Source of the DNA: Mycteria americana
Lineage: Eukaryota; Chordata; Aves; Ciconiiformes; Ciconiidae
Length of the DNA: 64,000 nt
NCBI RefSeq assembly: GCF_035582795.1
Contig: NC_134373.1
Coordinates: forward strand, 18,560,001-18,624,000
Reading direction: 5' to 3'
The notes beneath the pieces are model-generated. The model worked only from the letters and a program-made list of their open reading frames with translations. It was not told the origin of the DNA and searched no databases. This document shows, piece by piece, positions 1 to 14,022 of the stretch (positions within the stretch are counted from its first letter, which is position 1; each line of letters opens with the position of its first letter). The translations under genes and the position numbers were made by a program.

Positions 1-447
1 CTCAGAGCAGAAAGCACTGCTTTTGGATCTTCAGTGGAGAGTTCTCTGCTCTTGGAGCAGGAATGCAAAGACATAGTACATTCCTTCTACAGAAAGCTTT
101 TCAGCAATTATTTTGTAGTAAACTGAAATGTGTATTTGTTTATCAGCAAAGTATTTTCTAGACACTTCTGTTATAGTGTCTAAAAACATTTTATTGTAGC
201 TTCTAACCAGTTTCTAAACACCATTAAAAATTAAAAAGGAAAAACTATTTGCCTCAGATTTCTTTTCCTGGTGATACCATGTATCCCAGAACTGCCAAGC
301 GTTCCTGCCTTCCGAAGCTCTTACTTGACTCATACAGCACTGTTGGCTGTGTTAAAAGAGGTAGACTTGATCCTTATGCCTTGTCAATCTTGCTTGAGAT
401 TTCAGTCAGTTATGCTTTGACTGGATTTAACAGAAAAGCTTTCCAAT

Positions 448-462
448 CCCCCCCCCCCCCCC
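448..462. repeat. Homopolymer C15
   Basis: An uninterrupted run of 15 cytosines, probably polymorphic in length and prone to sequencing error. No function is evident. Confidence 0.9.
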
Positions 463-3400
463 TTCATTTTTCACTCCATCTTACCTTGCACACTGTCCCC
501 AGGACTCTTTAAAATGTACTAAATGTTGGAGCAAGACTCCGGAGTCAGCAGCCCCTGCACGCAAGCGTGTCCCAGACTTCTGGAGTGCTGGACTGTGACA
601 AGCTGATTTGAATCAGCACCTCTGTGGCGAGCTTTTGTTGCAGTGTCCGCAGCCATGCAAATCCCTGCAGGTAGTGCCAGCACAGGCCAGACAGAGCAGG
701 CAGTGGGTCCTGGAGTCCCCAGCCAGCACAGACATCCCCACCTCACATGCTGGAACACAGAGGCTGAAGCTGTACCCCGAAATCTGGTGGCAAAAGGCAA
801 GCCTCATCTTTTCCTATGTCCTACCACATCTGGGGACAGGAAGAGTCTCACATAGACAGCATCTCTATGTGAAAGCCATTTCAAATTGCACAATACTGAG
901 TTCTGATCTAAGGAGATCTGGTAAGCTGAGCAGGGTGGGTTAAAAAGACTTTTTCTGATCAGACAAAGCCTAAATGTGTCATTGGCAAAGGACTGGGGTG
1001 TGCTATTTGTGACCTTTGCTTCCAAAGGCAACAAAGCACAGCTTTCCTTTTACCCAGCAGATGGCCAACTGCTCTTGGTAACAGAAAATAAACCTAAGCA
1101 GAGGCTTTCTTGCTAACATTTATAGCCCTGCAGATGGACACTTTAACGGAAACGCAGCTTTGTTAAAACATAAAACAAAAACCTACGATAACTTTAAATT
1201 CAAGGCTTGATTATTTTGTGCTCTGTGGTGGATCTCCCTTTTCTTCAGATAGCTCTCCTTGAGCAGTAAAATACATGCAAGGCCTCTGGGAAGCGTAGCA
1301 TGTACTCCAGGGATGTGTGGTGGTTTACTTCTACCAGGAGTGCGAAAGGCTGCAATAACAGAAGCAGTAGGCTTTATATCCCTGGAAAAGCTTAGAAATA
1401 TTAAGCTTAATTACAGGCGAAAATGTAAATAAATGCTTTGAAGTTTTGTTCAATGAAACTCTATCTGCCATTCTCTGATCTTGTTCTTTCTCTGAAAGTT
1501 TGTTGCTGTTCCCAAGGGCATTGCAGGTTTAGCTGGGCCCAGCTGCACCCAGTGGCTGCAGTTCTGCCTAATGCCTGTGACTTCAGGTGCTTGGAGGGTG
1601 CTCCTAGATGGGAACGTGAAAGTCTAGACTTGAGCTAGTATTTTCTCCAAAGTTCACATTCAAGATTAACCCAGCAGCTCAGACATGGTACTGCAATGTA
1701 CAATTACTTATCCAGAGGGGACAGGTTCAACTCACACGCTTAGACTTATCCCTAATGTTGTATCCCCCACCGTTAACTTTTACACAGTAGGTAGTTACCA
1801 GCATAGGCAGGCTGATGGACAGGCATCTTCTAGCATCAGTAAAGGTCTCACAATGCCAGAATGAACTAGCTAATGGAACAAACAAACTAGGAATGGAAAC
1901 AGCAAACGCTTATCCGTTGCTAGGACATCATGCAGTCCAACGCAGTATGGCAACAGTTGGCAGACGCTCAAAAGCTGGAGCATGGGGTGCTCAAGAGGCT
2001 TAGACTGACCACAGTCACAGGCTTTGTCAACCCACGTCTCCAGGAACTGAGGACACAGTAGGCGTCAGTTCCCTTCCCAGACCTGCTCTGTTTGCAGTAG
2101 TTTTCTTCCTTCTGCTTTTCCTGTAACTATTACAGCCAGCGCTATTCAATCACCAGGGAGGTATATGTATGCCCTGTAAGAGATTACTGTAGTACAGAGA
2201 TTACAGAAAACAGTTTCCTGCTTTATTTGATATAATTTCTAGCACAATTTGAGTTACTGATTTATTATTCCTCATATGTAGCCAATTAGCTTTTTCTTTC
2301 TGAAAATCTCTCACATGGCAACACAGCAAAGAATATAATTAAGAAAGTATGACTCTATGCTAGAAAACTAAGAAAACTGGCAGGAATCTTACAGGCAGAT
2401 AAAGTAAATAAAATAGCATTAACAATCTTAGCAAAGCATTCCAGGTTTTGAAATGACAAAGTCCTTTTCAATAACCTTTTTGCATTACTTAAACACTGAC
2501 TGCAATGTGTTGTGCAAACAGTTCTAATGTTCTCCTCCTACTGAAACAGGAGGTTATGCAACCAGACCACAATACACGCGTTGCCTTTTGAAGACAAGTT
2601 TAAAAAGCAGTAAAATATTATCAAAGTATCATTACAGGAGCAAAAGCTCTTTTGAATCATTCCAACTGCTCATTTCACAAGAGAGGGAGGTTGTTTAAAC
2701 TTTGTGCAGTAGTATATTATGCATGTAAGCCATAAAAAGTAACCTTGGGAGACAGTGCCTGCACCACTCAATAATGGGTGCCGTAAGCGTTTGCCTTTCA
2801 GAGGTGGCAAAAGATACTATAAGTTCACGTACGAAAGTATCTGCGAATGGGCTAAGAAATGCCAAACAGGTGGAATAAAAGGTTTCTGGCATGGAAAGCA
2901 ACTAACCTGAGGAGAATTTCTGAGCAAGAAAGGCCGAGCATGCTTCTCTCCCCTGCTAATGTTCTCTGCCGTTCTGCCCTTCTACCTTGGCATCTGTTAC
3001 CTTGATATGCTTTTACTATTTCCTGTCCTGCCCCAGGTGTCTCTAAGCTTAGTATTTGATTTTTGGCACCCTTTTCCCTTTCATGCTTTTGCTTGTTTCA
3101 GGCAACAGCAGCTGCATGGAATAAATCCTTTGGGTTTTATAGAGCCATTGTTCAAAGCTGTGTTTAAGAGTGCTCCTACATGTTTGCAATAGTAAACAAC
3201 TATAGAAAGAAGCTGGAATTAATAAAAACATAATAAAAAGGCAGAGCTAAATACTGTTATACAGTGAAAGCAATTGGAAGTATGCATGTACAAAAAGACT
3301 TCTTTGATTAGCACATAATGAAGGAATGATCATTTTTAGAGGAAGAGCGTGCAGGACTTACTTCACCCACCAAGATGTGTCATTGGTTTTGTGTTTTGAG

Positions 3401-3812
3401 ACCAGTTTTGAATAAACACCACGGGGCAGAGATGTTAGATTCACTTTCGTCATTTTGTAAGTAAATGGCACTTTAGGTCCTCTTTCAACCAAGTGACCAG
3501 TACTCTGGTGCATACTGGAACAGCCTCAGGGATGATCTAGTTATGTTCGGACTACAGTTGTTCCAAAGGGACAGAGATTCCAGAAAGAATACAAGTCCTC
3601 CCTCTTTTCTATCATACCCCCTTTTTGCAGAAGAGAGGCATTTGGCGTACAACTCCCCTGGCAACTCTACACCAGCTCAGAGGCTGCCTTGCAACAGAGC
3701 TACTCCTTGGACTCCATATTGGACCTTATTGCTGGAAAAAGAGAATGGCTTGGCTGTAGCAGAATTTTCTCTGTAGTCTTTTTTTTTTTACTGGGTTACC
3801 CACAAATCACTA

Positions 3813-3874
3813 ATTAAATGGAATGGATCCTTATGGAATTAAATGGAATGGATCCTTATTAAATGGAATGGATG
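3813..3874. repeat. Short tandem repeat, 22-bp core, about three copies
   Basis: The core ATTAAATGGAATGGATCC followed by TTAT occurs at 3813-3834 and 3838-3859. A third, partial copy (ATTAAATGGAATGGAT) lies at 3858-3874. The first two copies are identical over the core, so the duplication looks recent. It is not in a gene. Confidence 0.85.
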
Positions 3875-6800
3875 AATTCAGAGTTACCAGTGAGACTTGC
3901 TATTTCAAGGACTATCCTACATTTTACAAGAAAGAAAAGAAAATGACAGTAAACATCTTTTGATAACATTGCATATTGCACTCATATAGCCAACTCCTAT
4001 TTTGTGAAAAGCTCTACGTATAGTGTGCACTTTTATATTATCTAGAACTTCAGAACACAAGATGGCAGCGTGCATTGTAGTGAATTCAGGCTTTGAGCTG
4101 CTCCTCCTACCCAAACAGAGCACGCAACATTTTATTCAGTCATATATTAATCTGATCATGTACTTGCAGTATTAGAAATAAACCTAAAAGTATTTGTCAA
4201 CAGGAGAAACAAATGCAATTTGCCAATAAATGAATATTGCATGAACAAGTGTTAGGTACAGCTTAATGCAAGATTTTATTGTACATAACAACACTCTGGA
4301 GACATTAAAAGCCTCTTATGGAACTCCTCAATTGCAATAACAAGAGGGTATCCCTTTATGAAGGAATGGAAGTTGGCTCAGTCGTAAGAGCTTCAGAGCA
4401 AAATTGGCTGCTGGGGAAAAGCACATAAGAGAGCTGGCAGCCTGAAATATGTGAAAAGCTCAGGGCTCTCGGAGGAGTAGTGCAGACCACTGAAGTGGAA
4501 CAGGCTGAACAGTATCTAAAATTGAGCAGGTGTCTTTCTATGAAAAAACCAGCAAAGCAGGCAACTGTTTGGCATGACAATTCAGAGAAAAAAAATTTCC
4601 ACCAAGAGGCATCAAATTAGAGGAGAGCTCTCTGGCTGAGGACAGAATTGCTTAAAGGGTCAGACCTTTCTGAGCATAACTTCAGAGAAAGCTCATTCAG
4701 GGTCTCTCTGGGTACAAGTGGCCAAAGAGAACTGCAGTAACGAACTTTCTAGGCAGCTACCCGCCAGCCTCTTTTCTTGGGTTGAGTTGAATGTTGGAAT
4801 TAGTAGGTGTAGTTAAAAAGTTGTCTTGGCTGCCTTTCTGAACTGAACTCCTAGCATTTCGTTATGCAAACATAGCCTTATTAGAAAGGCTTGCTATATA
4901 GTAAAGAAAGCCCTACGAAAAATAGTAATACTTCAGAGTATAAAATAATCCTGGAAAACATTATCCCTGTGGGATGTCTGACAAAATTGCCGGCAGTCCT
5001 GCTTTCTCCCTGGGGGATGCTCAGGTGACATTGCCTCCCTGCACCTGAACTCAGGGCACTAACAGGCAAATCAGACTGACCCAGAAGATCAAAACTCAAC
5101 ACCAAGGTTTGTCATTTCTGGATACAGCTCTTCATTTAACATAGTTATTTGCAATTAGATCGTGAAAATAAATTTATTTCAGACAGGTGTGATACAACTA
5201 TTTTTTCTATTTTTCTCTCCAGAATGGGAATATTTGTCATCCTCCATTGTACTGGGCAATGGAGAACCTCACAGCAGTGCGAGTGGAGCATGGCATGCAG
5301 AGCTTGACCAGCGTTTTTGATAGAAGGTGGAATTGGGAATGCCAGTGCCTGAGTCTACTTTTCTTGTAGTCATTATCCATGTGTAGAAATATCGCCCTGT
5401 TCCCAGTCCTTCAGTCACAGTAGCTCCAATGAAAAGTTGTCAGATTGTTCATGGCCGTCCACTCCTGTTATTACAATTGAATCGATTGCTGCTTGTTATT
5501 ATTGCCTTATGTTCCCATGCATAAATCACTGGGTTTATTTCAAGACTTTTTTTCCCTCTCTCTTTCTGAGTTTACATAAGATTGAATTTGGCATTGATTC
5601 AAATCAAATAATTCAAATGTCATTTTTGCTCGGTATTAAAACTAAGGCTGGGTATGGGTTCATGACTAAAATAAAGTGTCTTACCTAGCAGTTTCAGTCA
5701 TTTGGTCTATTTGTCACAGTAGATTACAGAAATTGTGGTGTGCACGGAATTATGCATGCACTTTTCAGCCATCTAAAATGGAGGAAATATTGAACGTGTC
5801 ATGGTTCTAGGGCAGTAATTTATATTGAGTACAAGCTGGGAAGGGACTGGAGCCAAAAACTCAGATCTAAATTACCTTGAAATTACCAGGGAAATTTTAA
5901 TCCAAATAAAAACTTCACAGCTGTTCATTATATAATTAAGTGAAGCAACAAGAGACCATGTCTCAGCACTCCCACACCAAAGAATTTACACCAAAATTGA
6001 AACTTTGTGGCTAAGTCCACAGATGCCCTGTACTGACCCTGATCACCGAGGTTCTCTGCATGCAGTTACCGCCTCTTGACTTCTGCTGTCTGTTGTAACC
6101 GCTCCGAATGTCTCTGTTGGCTTTGCATATATCCCCATTCTCTGTAAATGAACTTTTTCAGCCCAATAATATTTCCTCACTGAGAGTGTGTTTTGAGGAT
6201 GCACAAACTCAAGATTTTTCATATATGAATTATTGCAGTCGGTCTCATGCCCTTCTTTTCATTATAGGTGCTTATTCAAGGTTTGATTTGCAAGGGTGCC
6301 TCTTCCCTTTGACAACCCTAGGAACTGCCTGCCTTCCAAATTTCTGTGAATGCAGATTCTACCAGTAATGTCCAGGTTTGAGAGGAGAAAGGAAAATACT
6401 GTCTTTTCTTGCTTCTTCTGCATGGTCTTCCCTACAGTCTGTCCCATCTTCTTTTGCGTCTAGTCAAAGCCCAACCACTTTTCTATGTCAGTAGTCAGCC
6501 CACATAGACGTACAGTGAAATTCCTTCTTTAGGTAAAATAGTTCTTACTTTTCTATTCAGAATCATTCCTAATCCAACCTTCTTTTACCAGGTATAACCA
6601 ATTTCCCTATAATCAAAGATAATCTACCCTCCTCCCACAATAAAATGTAGCTGTAATAGCCCATCCCAAGATTAAGCCCTCCCTCCCCAGTATTTCACAA
6701 AAGCACCTCTTTTACCCGACCCAACACAAACCAAAATTAATTTCTGTCCCATAGTCCAAAACAACTTCTTCCCCCCAAAATAAACTCTTCTCTTGACATT

Positions 6801-9800
6801 AAATTGTAATGACACTTGCAAATTCAGGAAGTCCTGGTGCCGCAGAATGACAGTAGTCCTAGGACACTTTAACCTTTTCATTTACCGCAAGCATCATCCC
6901 TCTGCCTTTCATCAACCCGTAACGTAAAAGGCGAGGTCTGGTCTATGAGGAGATGGAGCAGGAAATGTCGGCAGGCCGGAGATTGCTGCTTTCTGGTCCA
7001 GCAGGGGCACCCAGGCTCCAGCTGGGGCTGCAGGCTTCAGTGCTGCTCAGGGCAGGGAGTGACTGGGGAAAAAGGGTATTGGGAGTTACTGCTACCACTG
7101 AGACATTCCCCAAGTAAACACTGACCGTAATAATGAAAGTAAAAGGCAATATATTTAAAATTGCCAAAAGTAATACCCCTGCGGAACATGCTGGCAAATG
7201 GTATCATTGAGGCCAAGTGCTTAGCAGGATTCAGGAAAAGGTTATACATACGTATGCGTGTATTTATGTGGGGAGTTAGGTTGGACCTGATAAAAATTAT
7301 TAATGGATATAAATGCTCACAGTTCAGGGCATAAGTCAGCCACCAGCCCGAGGTTAGGAAAGAACTTCGCCTATAGTCAGGTTGTTATATAATTATCCAT
7401 TATACTTGTGGAGGGAGGAAAGGAGGTTGAAGACTAGGGCAATTTCCGCAGAGACATCTGGGGATTACTATTGGCAGACAACTAATTTAGATTTGAACTG
7501 GTATGGAAGTTCTTATTACATCAAATAAAGTAATTTAGAATTAAAGCATATGATTTATTTTGTATTTCTTACTCTTTATGTAATCAAGTTCATGCCTGAG
7601 GGTAACTGCAAGCCTTTCCCTTTTAAGCCGGCCAAAGTTAGTGAAATTCACTCTGCTGCGTTTTCTCATAGAACCTCCTTAAAAACAGCTTCAGATTTTC
7701 CAAGGAAGTCAGGCAGAGTCCCAGGAATTTAGTTTGTTGAAAAGCTAGCCAACTAATATAGCCAACTTACTGTCTGTATTAGCAGAGAAAAAATTGCATG
7801 CATGAACTGCAGTAAAAATCTCATATTCTGAAAAGTTCTCATTCTTGATAAGTTTGCATAATAACCTAAAAGGACTTGCAGAGCTCCAGAACGTCACAAA
7901 TTATAGCATGTGGGCTACTCCAGGCCTGCTTTTTCTGCTTGGTATTGTCAGCTCACCTAAGCAACACATACGTGTTCAGCGGACTTGTTTTCATCGAGCA
8001 ATATACCTCCAGCTCTCTTGTGGCACTTGCAGTCAGTCTGCAAGCTAACGTAACACACACCGCACGCTACTAAAAAAAGCCTTTGTGACCTTGCAAACAG
8101 ATAGCTTGATTGAAAATGGTTTGATTAAGAAACTATAAGTCAATACAGGAAATAGTTTACGTTTGCTGCAGGGGTCAAGGGATGCTACCTGCATTCTGCA
8201 GTAGTTTCTGGAATGCACGTGGTACACTTATTATAATTCTAGCATAAATTATCATCACAATAGATGTAGGAAACCAAGGAGCATTTATTAACCAAACATC
8301 TCACCAATTTTCAGAAGAAAAAAGAGTGGTACTTGGCATCAGTCTCTCTATAAGCATAATTTCTGTTCCTAGTGGGCAATACTAGAAACATTGCACAGCG
8401 ATCGCTCGACATCTGGAATGTTCTAGGGCCACAAGCAACAAACACTGTGGTCTTATGAAAAAAAATCTTGCCATGCAAACTTGAGTGATTTATTAGGACA
8501 GATTTATAAAAGGAATAGCTGAAGAGAAGGCAGCAGATGTAACGTAGTATTTTTTTGTTAAGGTTTCAAATCATATGCCATAAAAATCTTACTTGAAAAA
8601 TGAATTAAGCTGGCTTTGCTAGGAAAGCTGTAAGTTTGCTGTGGAGCACCTGTGCCCTGACAGCGGGCGAGGACGTCCCCTCCCAGCTGGGCTCCCCCGG
8701 GCAGTGCCAAGCGCTGGAGGTGTTGGAGGCAGGAGGCTTTGCAGGCTCTAGTTACCAGGCTGTCCTTCTTTAACAGGCAGGGTCTGCAGAAGGAACGCGA
8801 CTGCTTTATGGCTTTCTCAGAACAAATAAGGCAACTGCCTTAAGCACAATTAACTCTTAAAAGTGGCAACGTTATCAGCCCTGCAGCTGCATCTCAAATG
8901 AGGGTTACGATCGTATGGGGTGGGCCTTGTCGGGACCGTTCGACACCAGTCTTCTGCCAGTCACATATGCAGTTTTGTTGTGTCTCCTGCCTCCTTATGT
9001 CCTCCTGCTGCTACTGATGACACCCTGCCAGCAGCAAGCTATTTCCCTGGGAAGCTCTGAGGCTGCTTACAGCCCAGCTGCCTCCTTCTGCCAGCTACCA
9101 AACTGCTGCTCCGGCTCCCATGTAGGCTTCTCCCTCTCAAACCTGGCTTACAGCACACTGGAACCCCCAGTATATACTGGGAACCTCAATGCAGTGTTGC
9201 AAAGACATACAATATCTTGAACTGTGAGGAGATGTTTGGGGTATGATAGATATGGGTGTGAGGGCTGATTTTTTTTTAATATTTTCATCAGGAAAATAAA
9301 GTAAACTTCAGCATGCTCCTGACATTTACAATTGTACATCACAAAAAGCTGCAAATACAAATGAAGAGAGAATTACAGATGGGGTGTAAAGAAATGATGC
9401 ACTCAAAAAGTAATAGTTTTGATCTAGAATAATGCAAATTGATAAATAGTGTACAAATAATCCAAATAATTTTTCAGTGGAAGAAATAGCTTGAATAGCA
9501 TGAATTGGAAAAGAGAATGATGGGAAACTCTCCTTCTTCTACCCTGGCAACTAGGTGCGAGTTTGCACAGGGTATGGCAAGGCAAAAGAGCAATGTCACT
9601 TTGGACTCCACATGAAGAGCTGTAACAGCATCAGGTTAAGTCATTTTCTTTATGATTTTGGCTTAAAATATTCAGTTCCATCCACACCACTATCAGAAAG
9701 ACAAAAGATAAATGAGAAAGAGTGCTGAAAATAGCCAGAATAACAATCAACGGCTGGAGGCCAGATTTGTTTGGAAATACGTGTATATATTTAACTTGTC

Positions 9801-12539
9801 CAAACCTTTAAGGGGGATTAAGGGGAAGCCATAATGGACGACTTCTTCTGGAACAGAGTACTTATAAATACAAAGTAGGAGAGAAAGGGTCAGCAGGTCA
9901 TGGGCTGCCAGAGATCCCAAAACTGCTTTGTTAGCTGCTGCTGCTGAGCAGCCGCCAAATTACTCTAGTAGCAGATCCCAAAAGAGTGCATAAAAATGAG
10001 GGTTGCATTTATATTCTGAGAATCGGGCTTAGTTTTTGTTTCCTCAGAAACTCACTTCCAGAGACAAACCTCCCTGTTGCTACCACATATTTAAATAAAA
10101 AGTAGGCACACGGTCCAGTATAATGCTGAGGATCACACCGATTGCTTGATATTGCTTCCTATTCAAATACAGTCTTCGTTCATCCCTAGGCCTATGCGTT
10201 ACCCTCTCCCTGTAGCACACTAAGGGAGATGAGAGTAGGAATGAGGCTAATGGGTGGCAACACCATGTACATATGACATACTTAAGAGAGGAGAAAGAGA
10301 TGCAAGTTAAGCTAGAAAGGAAAAAAAGAAGAACCAGGCAAAATACCAACAGAAACGTCGTGACTCCAGAGTTTCTGCATTTCTGACTGTTGCCTTCATA
10401 GTGAGGCATAGAGGACACGTCGACGCTGGAAGCCAGTCCGTGCAACTTGTTCAAGGGATTACCTCTGCTGCCTAGCTAGCAGTGAGGCGGCACGAGCATT
10501 CCTATGCAGCCCTGGCGTCTGCCCTACCTACGCCCACCTTCGCAACCCTGCGTGCACGTGGAAGTTAGCATCCCACCAGATACATCAGGACAGGTGCAGC
10601 ACTGGCAGCTGCTGATAGCTACCAGGCTGCCTGCTTAACAGCCCTGACGACGAGAAGCAGAGCATCCTGTGCGTGCGGCTGCTCCAAGAGCAGCTCTTGC
10701 AGAACAGTGTGAACAGAGTCAGCAGGTTGCTTATATTTTAAACATGGTAAGTAAGGACTGCTTGCTGGGTTAGCAGAATATATGGGGCATGACAAAAGGC
10801 TGAAGGAGTAAACAACATATTTTCCTGCATCATGTGGCTATCAGGAGGAAAATCTCAAAAAAAGAGAAAAGACAAGGAAGTAAGTGGCAATAAAGCAACC
10901 AGCTTCTCCCTTTCTCTTTGAAAAACGGAACAGGAAATAACTTGGGGTTTCCCCTATTTAGCAAATGCTTTTGTTATAGCAGAGGACGTACAGAATGATG
11001 AGTTAGAGGATAAGGTCTTTCCTAGAAGAGATTATGAATGTATCATAGATTAAACACTATTTGAGTTATTAATTCTATTTCTATAGATACTGCTAGTATA
11101 CTAAAATACTTTGATAGGACAGATATTCTACCCAATGCTTGTGTTATCTCTTGCATCAGAAAATGAAAGTCAAAGAGACCTCGGTATTATTCTCGCTTTC
11201 ACGCTTTCTGGATTTTTTGGGGGGTGGAAGGGGCAACAAAAAATCCATGAACAATTATAGTATGCATTTGAGAAATGGCTAGGGTCTCTGGGCTCCTGGG
11301 AACACCTGAGAATTTAAAGGGAAAGATAGGCAGGCAGGAGCTGGGTCAGCTCACCTATGGCAAAAATGTATTCCAAGACTTAGAGGATGGTGGGGAGTTC
11401 AACAGCATATCAGACATGGGGTCCTGACTCCAAAGCACATGATGCACTTTAGACTCTTTGTAATATGTTTATTTATAGTTAGTCTGCCTTCAGCAGTTGA
11501 AGTCAGAAAACAAAGTCTTTTAAAACTATTCCCAGTATATTCAGTGCAATGCAGGCTGCAAACATTTCTATTCATGGAATTTAACTTGGATTTTAAATCA
11601 CTATATATACAGGGTCATTAATTCTGGAATAAGTTCCTTCATCTATTTTAGCTTATTTCAATATTTAATTCTAGAGCAGTTATTCTATTCTAGAATTATT
11701 CCAGAATTGTCTTGGCTCCAGAAGGTCATAGAAGTATCTTTCATCAGACATACCGATATTGTAGTATGCCCTGGGTAAAACAAGAATTAGGATTCTAGTT
11801 GAGTTAGGAGCACAGATCACATCATTTATTATCTGCAGATGCCAGGACATTAAAACTTTCAATTGTTTTCCCACCAAACTGAATGAGGCAGTTCGTTAAT
11901 ACAATTACCTCTGTATAATTGGAAACTAAATCAACGATGACTGCGTGATTTGAATATTACTTTAAATAATTTCATTTTTATGATGCTATTTTGTTGTACA
12001 CGGTATCACCAAATAGCTTATTCATTTTCCTGCTGATTGTGATTTGAGTTTGCGCCTTTCTTTGAGAAGGAAGAAGCATATTTGCAACCTTTCTAGTTTT
12101 CTGGGATACAGTGTGCATTGCTTTTAGTTATTTAGGCTGACACACATTAACACTGAAAGTCCATAGTCCATAGTGAGTGAAACAAGAGGGAAGGACTGGG
12201 TGGATTATAACTGACCCAGGAAGAGAAGCAGACACCAGAGGTCTTTGGCAAGGCCCTTAAAGCAAAACAGGAATTTGGGGTAGAAAACCAACACAGAACT
12301 TGAGTGTTGTGAAGGATTTCCCCTGCTCCTTTCAGAGGAGCGTCCCTAGTCACTGCCTGTTCGCTCTTTGGAAAGAAGCAGTTTTAAAGTATTTGGACAG
12401 GTAATAGGAAGAAGTGCCACAGACTACTCACTCTGTGCCGTGGTCCATTTGGATCTCTCAAATTTACAGGACAATGTACTCTGTAAATTAAACTTTATTT
12501 TATGAGCTAGGAAAGAAAACAAACATGACAAACAAGGGC

Positions 12540-12665
12540 TCAGTCCCCTTTGTACAGGCTAGTCTAGCACATGAATTCACTAATTCATCATGTAAGTCAT
12601 GAGGTTTCTAGCTCACAAGTTCTCTAATTCATAACTCACAATTCATTAACTCATAACTTGTAACT
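12540..12665. repeat. AT-rich low-complexity tract
   Basis: This short stretch repeats variants of AATTCA, ACTCA and TAACTTGTAAC (for example around 12570-12600 and 12628-12668). It looks like a degenerate simple repeat. It lies next to the truncated end of the retroelement and may be the sequence that replaced the missing part of that LTR. Confidence 0.45.
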
Positions 12666-12748
12666 TGTGCACCTATGAGCAAAATAATTACCTAGCCAAC
12701 AGTGAGAGTGCTCAGTGTGGGCGTCCCCTATATCACACCATGAAGCAT

Positions 12749-12853
12749 GAACATCAGTGTTTTATCAACACTGTTTTCATCACAAATACAAAACATAGCA
12801 CCATACAAGCTACTACGAAGAAAATTAACTCCATCCCAGCCAAAACCAGTACA
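12749..12853 (-). repeat. Truncated 3' LTR remnant
   Basis: About 105 bp align with the sense-start end of the 5' LTR. Both share, in plus-strand reading, ACATAGCACCATACAAGCTA and the GAAGAAAATTAACT block. Homology stops abruptly near 12749, so most of this LTR has been lost. Point differences and one small indel separate it from its partner. Confidence 0.7.
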
Positions 12854-13300
12854 CTCTCCACACCTTATTCCATACCATTTACGTCATGCTCAGGTCCCAC
12901 GCTATCCAATAGATCCTCATTAGAAACTTTCCCCCTTTCTATCCTTTGATAGATATCATTCCCTTAGTCTATGGACCACCCCTCTAAAATGTCCATGAAA
13001 CGTCCATTGAGTTCATTAGTCGGTGACTTGGGTTCTATCTGTTATGGTGGTCACTCAGGACAGGAGAGGTGGTGTGTTGTGTGGAGTTATTGGGCACCAA
13101 AGCCAGCTCAGGTTGGGTCACTGCTGCACTTGCACTGCTTCTTGTAAGGCTTGTCCTCCACTGGTGGTGGTTCCTGCTATAGTACTTCCTGTAACATGCA
13201 ACTCGAATCATAGGTTACAATAATTTAAAGCTATATCCATTACAATCTCCACCTCTGGTCCCTTTGGACACTGCAGCGTACTCCTCCCCTTGCTTCTGCT

Positions 13301-13690
13301 CCAGCATGGACTTATCTACAGACGCCAGTCCCTTAGGGGTGGACCTGCTCCGGCATGGACTTCCTCATGGGCCACAGTCTCTTCAGCGGTATACCTGATG
13401 TGGCCTGGACATACCCGCAGTCACAGTCGCTTCAAGGTGTACCTCCTCCGGTGCAGCCTTATCCATGGGCCACAGTCCCTTCAGGGGTGTACCTGCTGTG
13501 TTGTGGACTTATCCATGGACACAGATGCTTCGAGGTGTACCTTCTCCAGTGTGGACCTATCTTTGGGCCACAATCCCTTCAGGGGTATACCTGCTATGGT
13601 GTGGACATATGCGCGGCCACAGATGCTTCTGCTCTGACATGGACTTATCCACAGCCACAGACACTTTGGGATGTCCTGTTCCCGCATGGT
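13301..13690. repeat. Internal tandem array of the retroelement, about 50-bp units
   Basis: About eight imperfect units begin near 13301, 13351, 13401, 13449, 13499, 13546, 13595 and 13633. The plus-strand theme is TGGACTTATCCATGGGCCACAG, then a block like TCCCTTCAGGGGTGTACCTG. The last unit is shortened to about 38 bp before the boundary blurs. Units vary at many positions, so the array is old. Because the period is close to but not exactly a multiple of three, frames stay open through it by chance; the 178-codon plus-strand frame here is not taken as a gene. Confidence 0.8.
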
Positions 13691-13699
13691 CAAGTCCCT

Positions 13700-13951
13700 T
13701 CAACTCAAGTTGACACTGGAGCTCCAGCCTGTCCAGTACAGCAGCACAGGAATAGCAGCAATGCCCTGGCCATCGGCCAGCCCAGGCGCATGGCCACTGC
13801 TCTTATCAAAATGCTCCCAGGCACAGCAGGGGGAGATGATAAGCCCTACAGCAAACAGCAAGAGCAAAAAGCAGCCACTAATGAGCACTAGACTGTAATA
13901 TACAATAAGGCAAGCAAGCCCCACGGCAAGCACAGAACCCTGCCAATTCAT
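13700..13951 (-). other. Small hydrophobic open frame in the retroelement leader
   Basis: An 83-codon minus-strand frame starts about 70 bp after the primer binding site. It begins MNWQGSVLAVGL and carries a long hydrophobic stretch at about residues 7-45, predicted to span or insert in a membrane, then a polar tail. I do not recognise it as gag, pol or env. It may be a relic, a leader peptide or chance. Confidence 0.3.
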
Positions 13952-14022
13952 AGCAGTTATAGCAGCTATAAATTCAGTCTAGCAAACTCCAATCAAATCT
14001 GTTGTTACCTTGAACCCTTTCA

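Larger units (their letters stand above)
1..12400. other. Gene-free flank upstream of NFE2L2
   Basis: I see no coding exon here. Open frames are at most about 125 codons, match no family I recognise, and lack paired splice signals around conserved protein. The base composition is ordinary AT-rich avian intergenic DNA. It contains a run of 15 C at 448-462 and a short tandem repeat at 3813-3874. In human the next gene on this side is AGPS, far away; no AGPS exon was recognised. Distal enhancers or a divergent non-coding transcript could lie here, but sequence alone does not show them. Confidence 0.5.

Noticed and set aside
10080-10454. A 124-codon minus-strand frame with a hydrophobic stretch
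   Set aside because: Isolated in gene-free DNA, with no recognisable domain, splice context or promoter. Frames of this size are expected by chance over 64 kb.
13355-13891. A 178-codon plus-strand frame rich in Trp and Tyr
   Set aside because: It is produced by the tandem array inside the retroelement and runs opposite to the element's sense strand. Its repeats are those of the DNA, not of a known protein.
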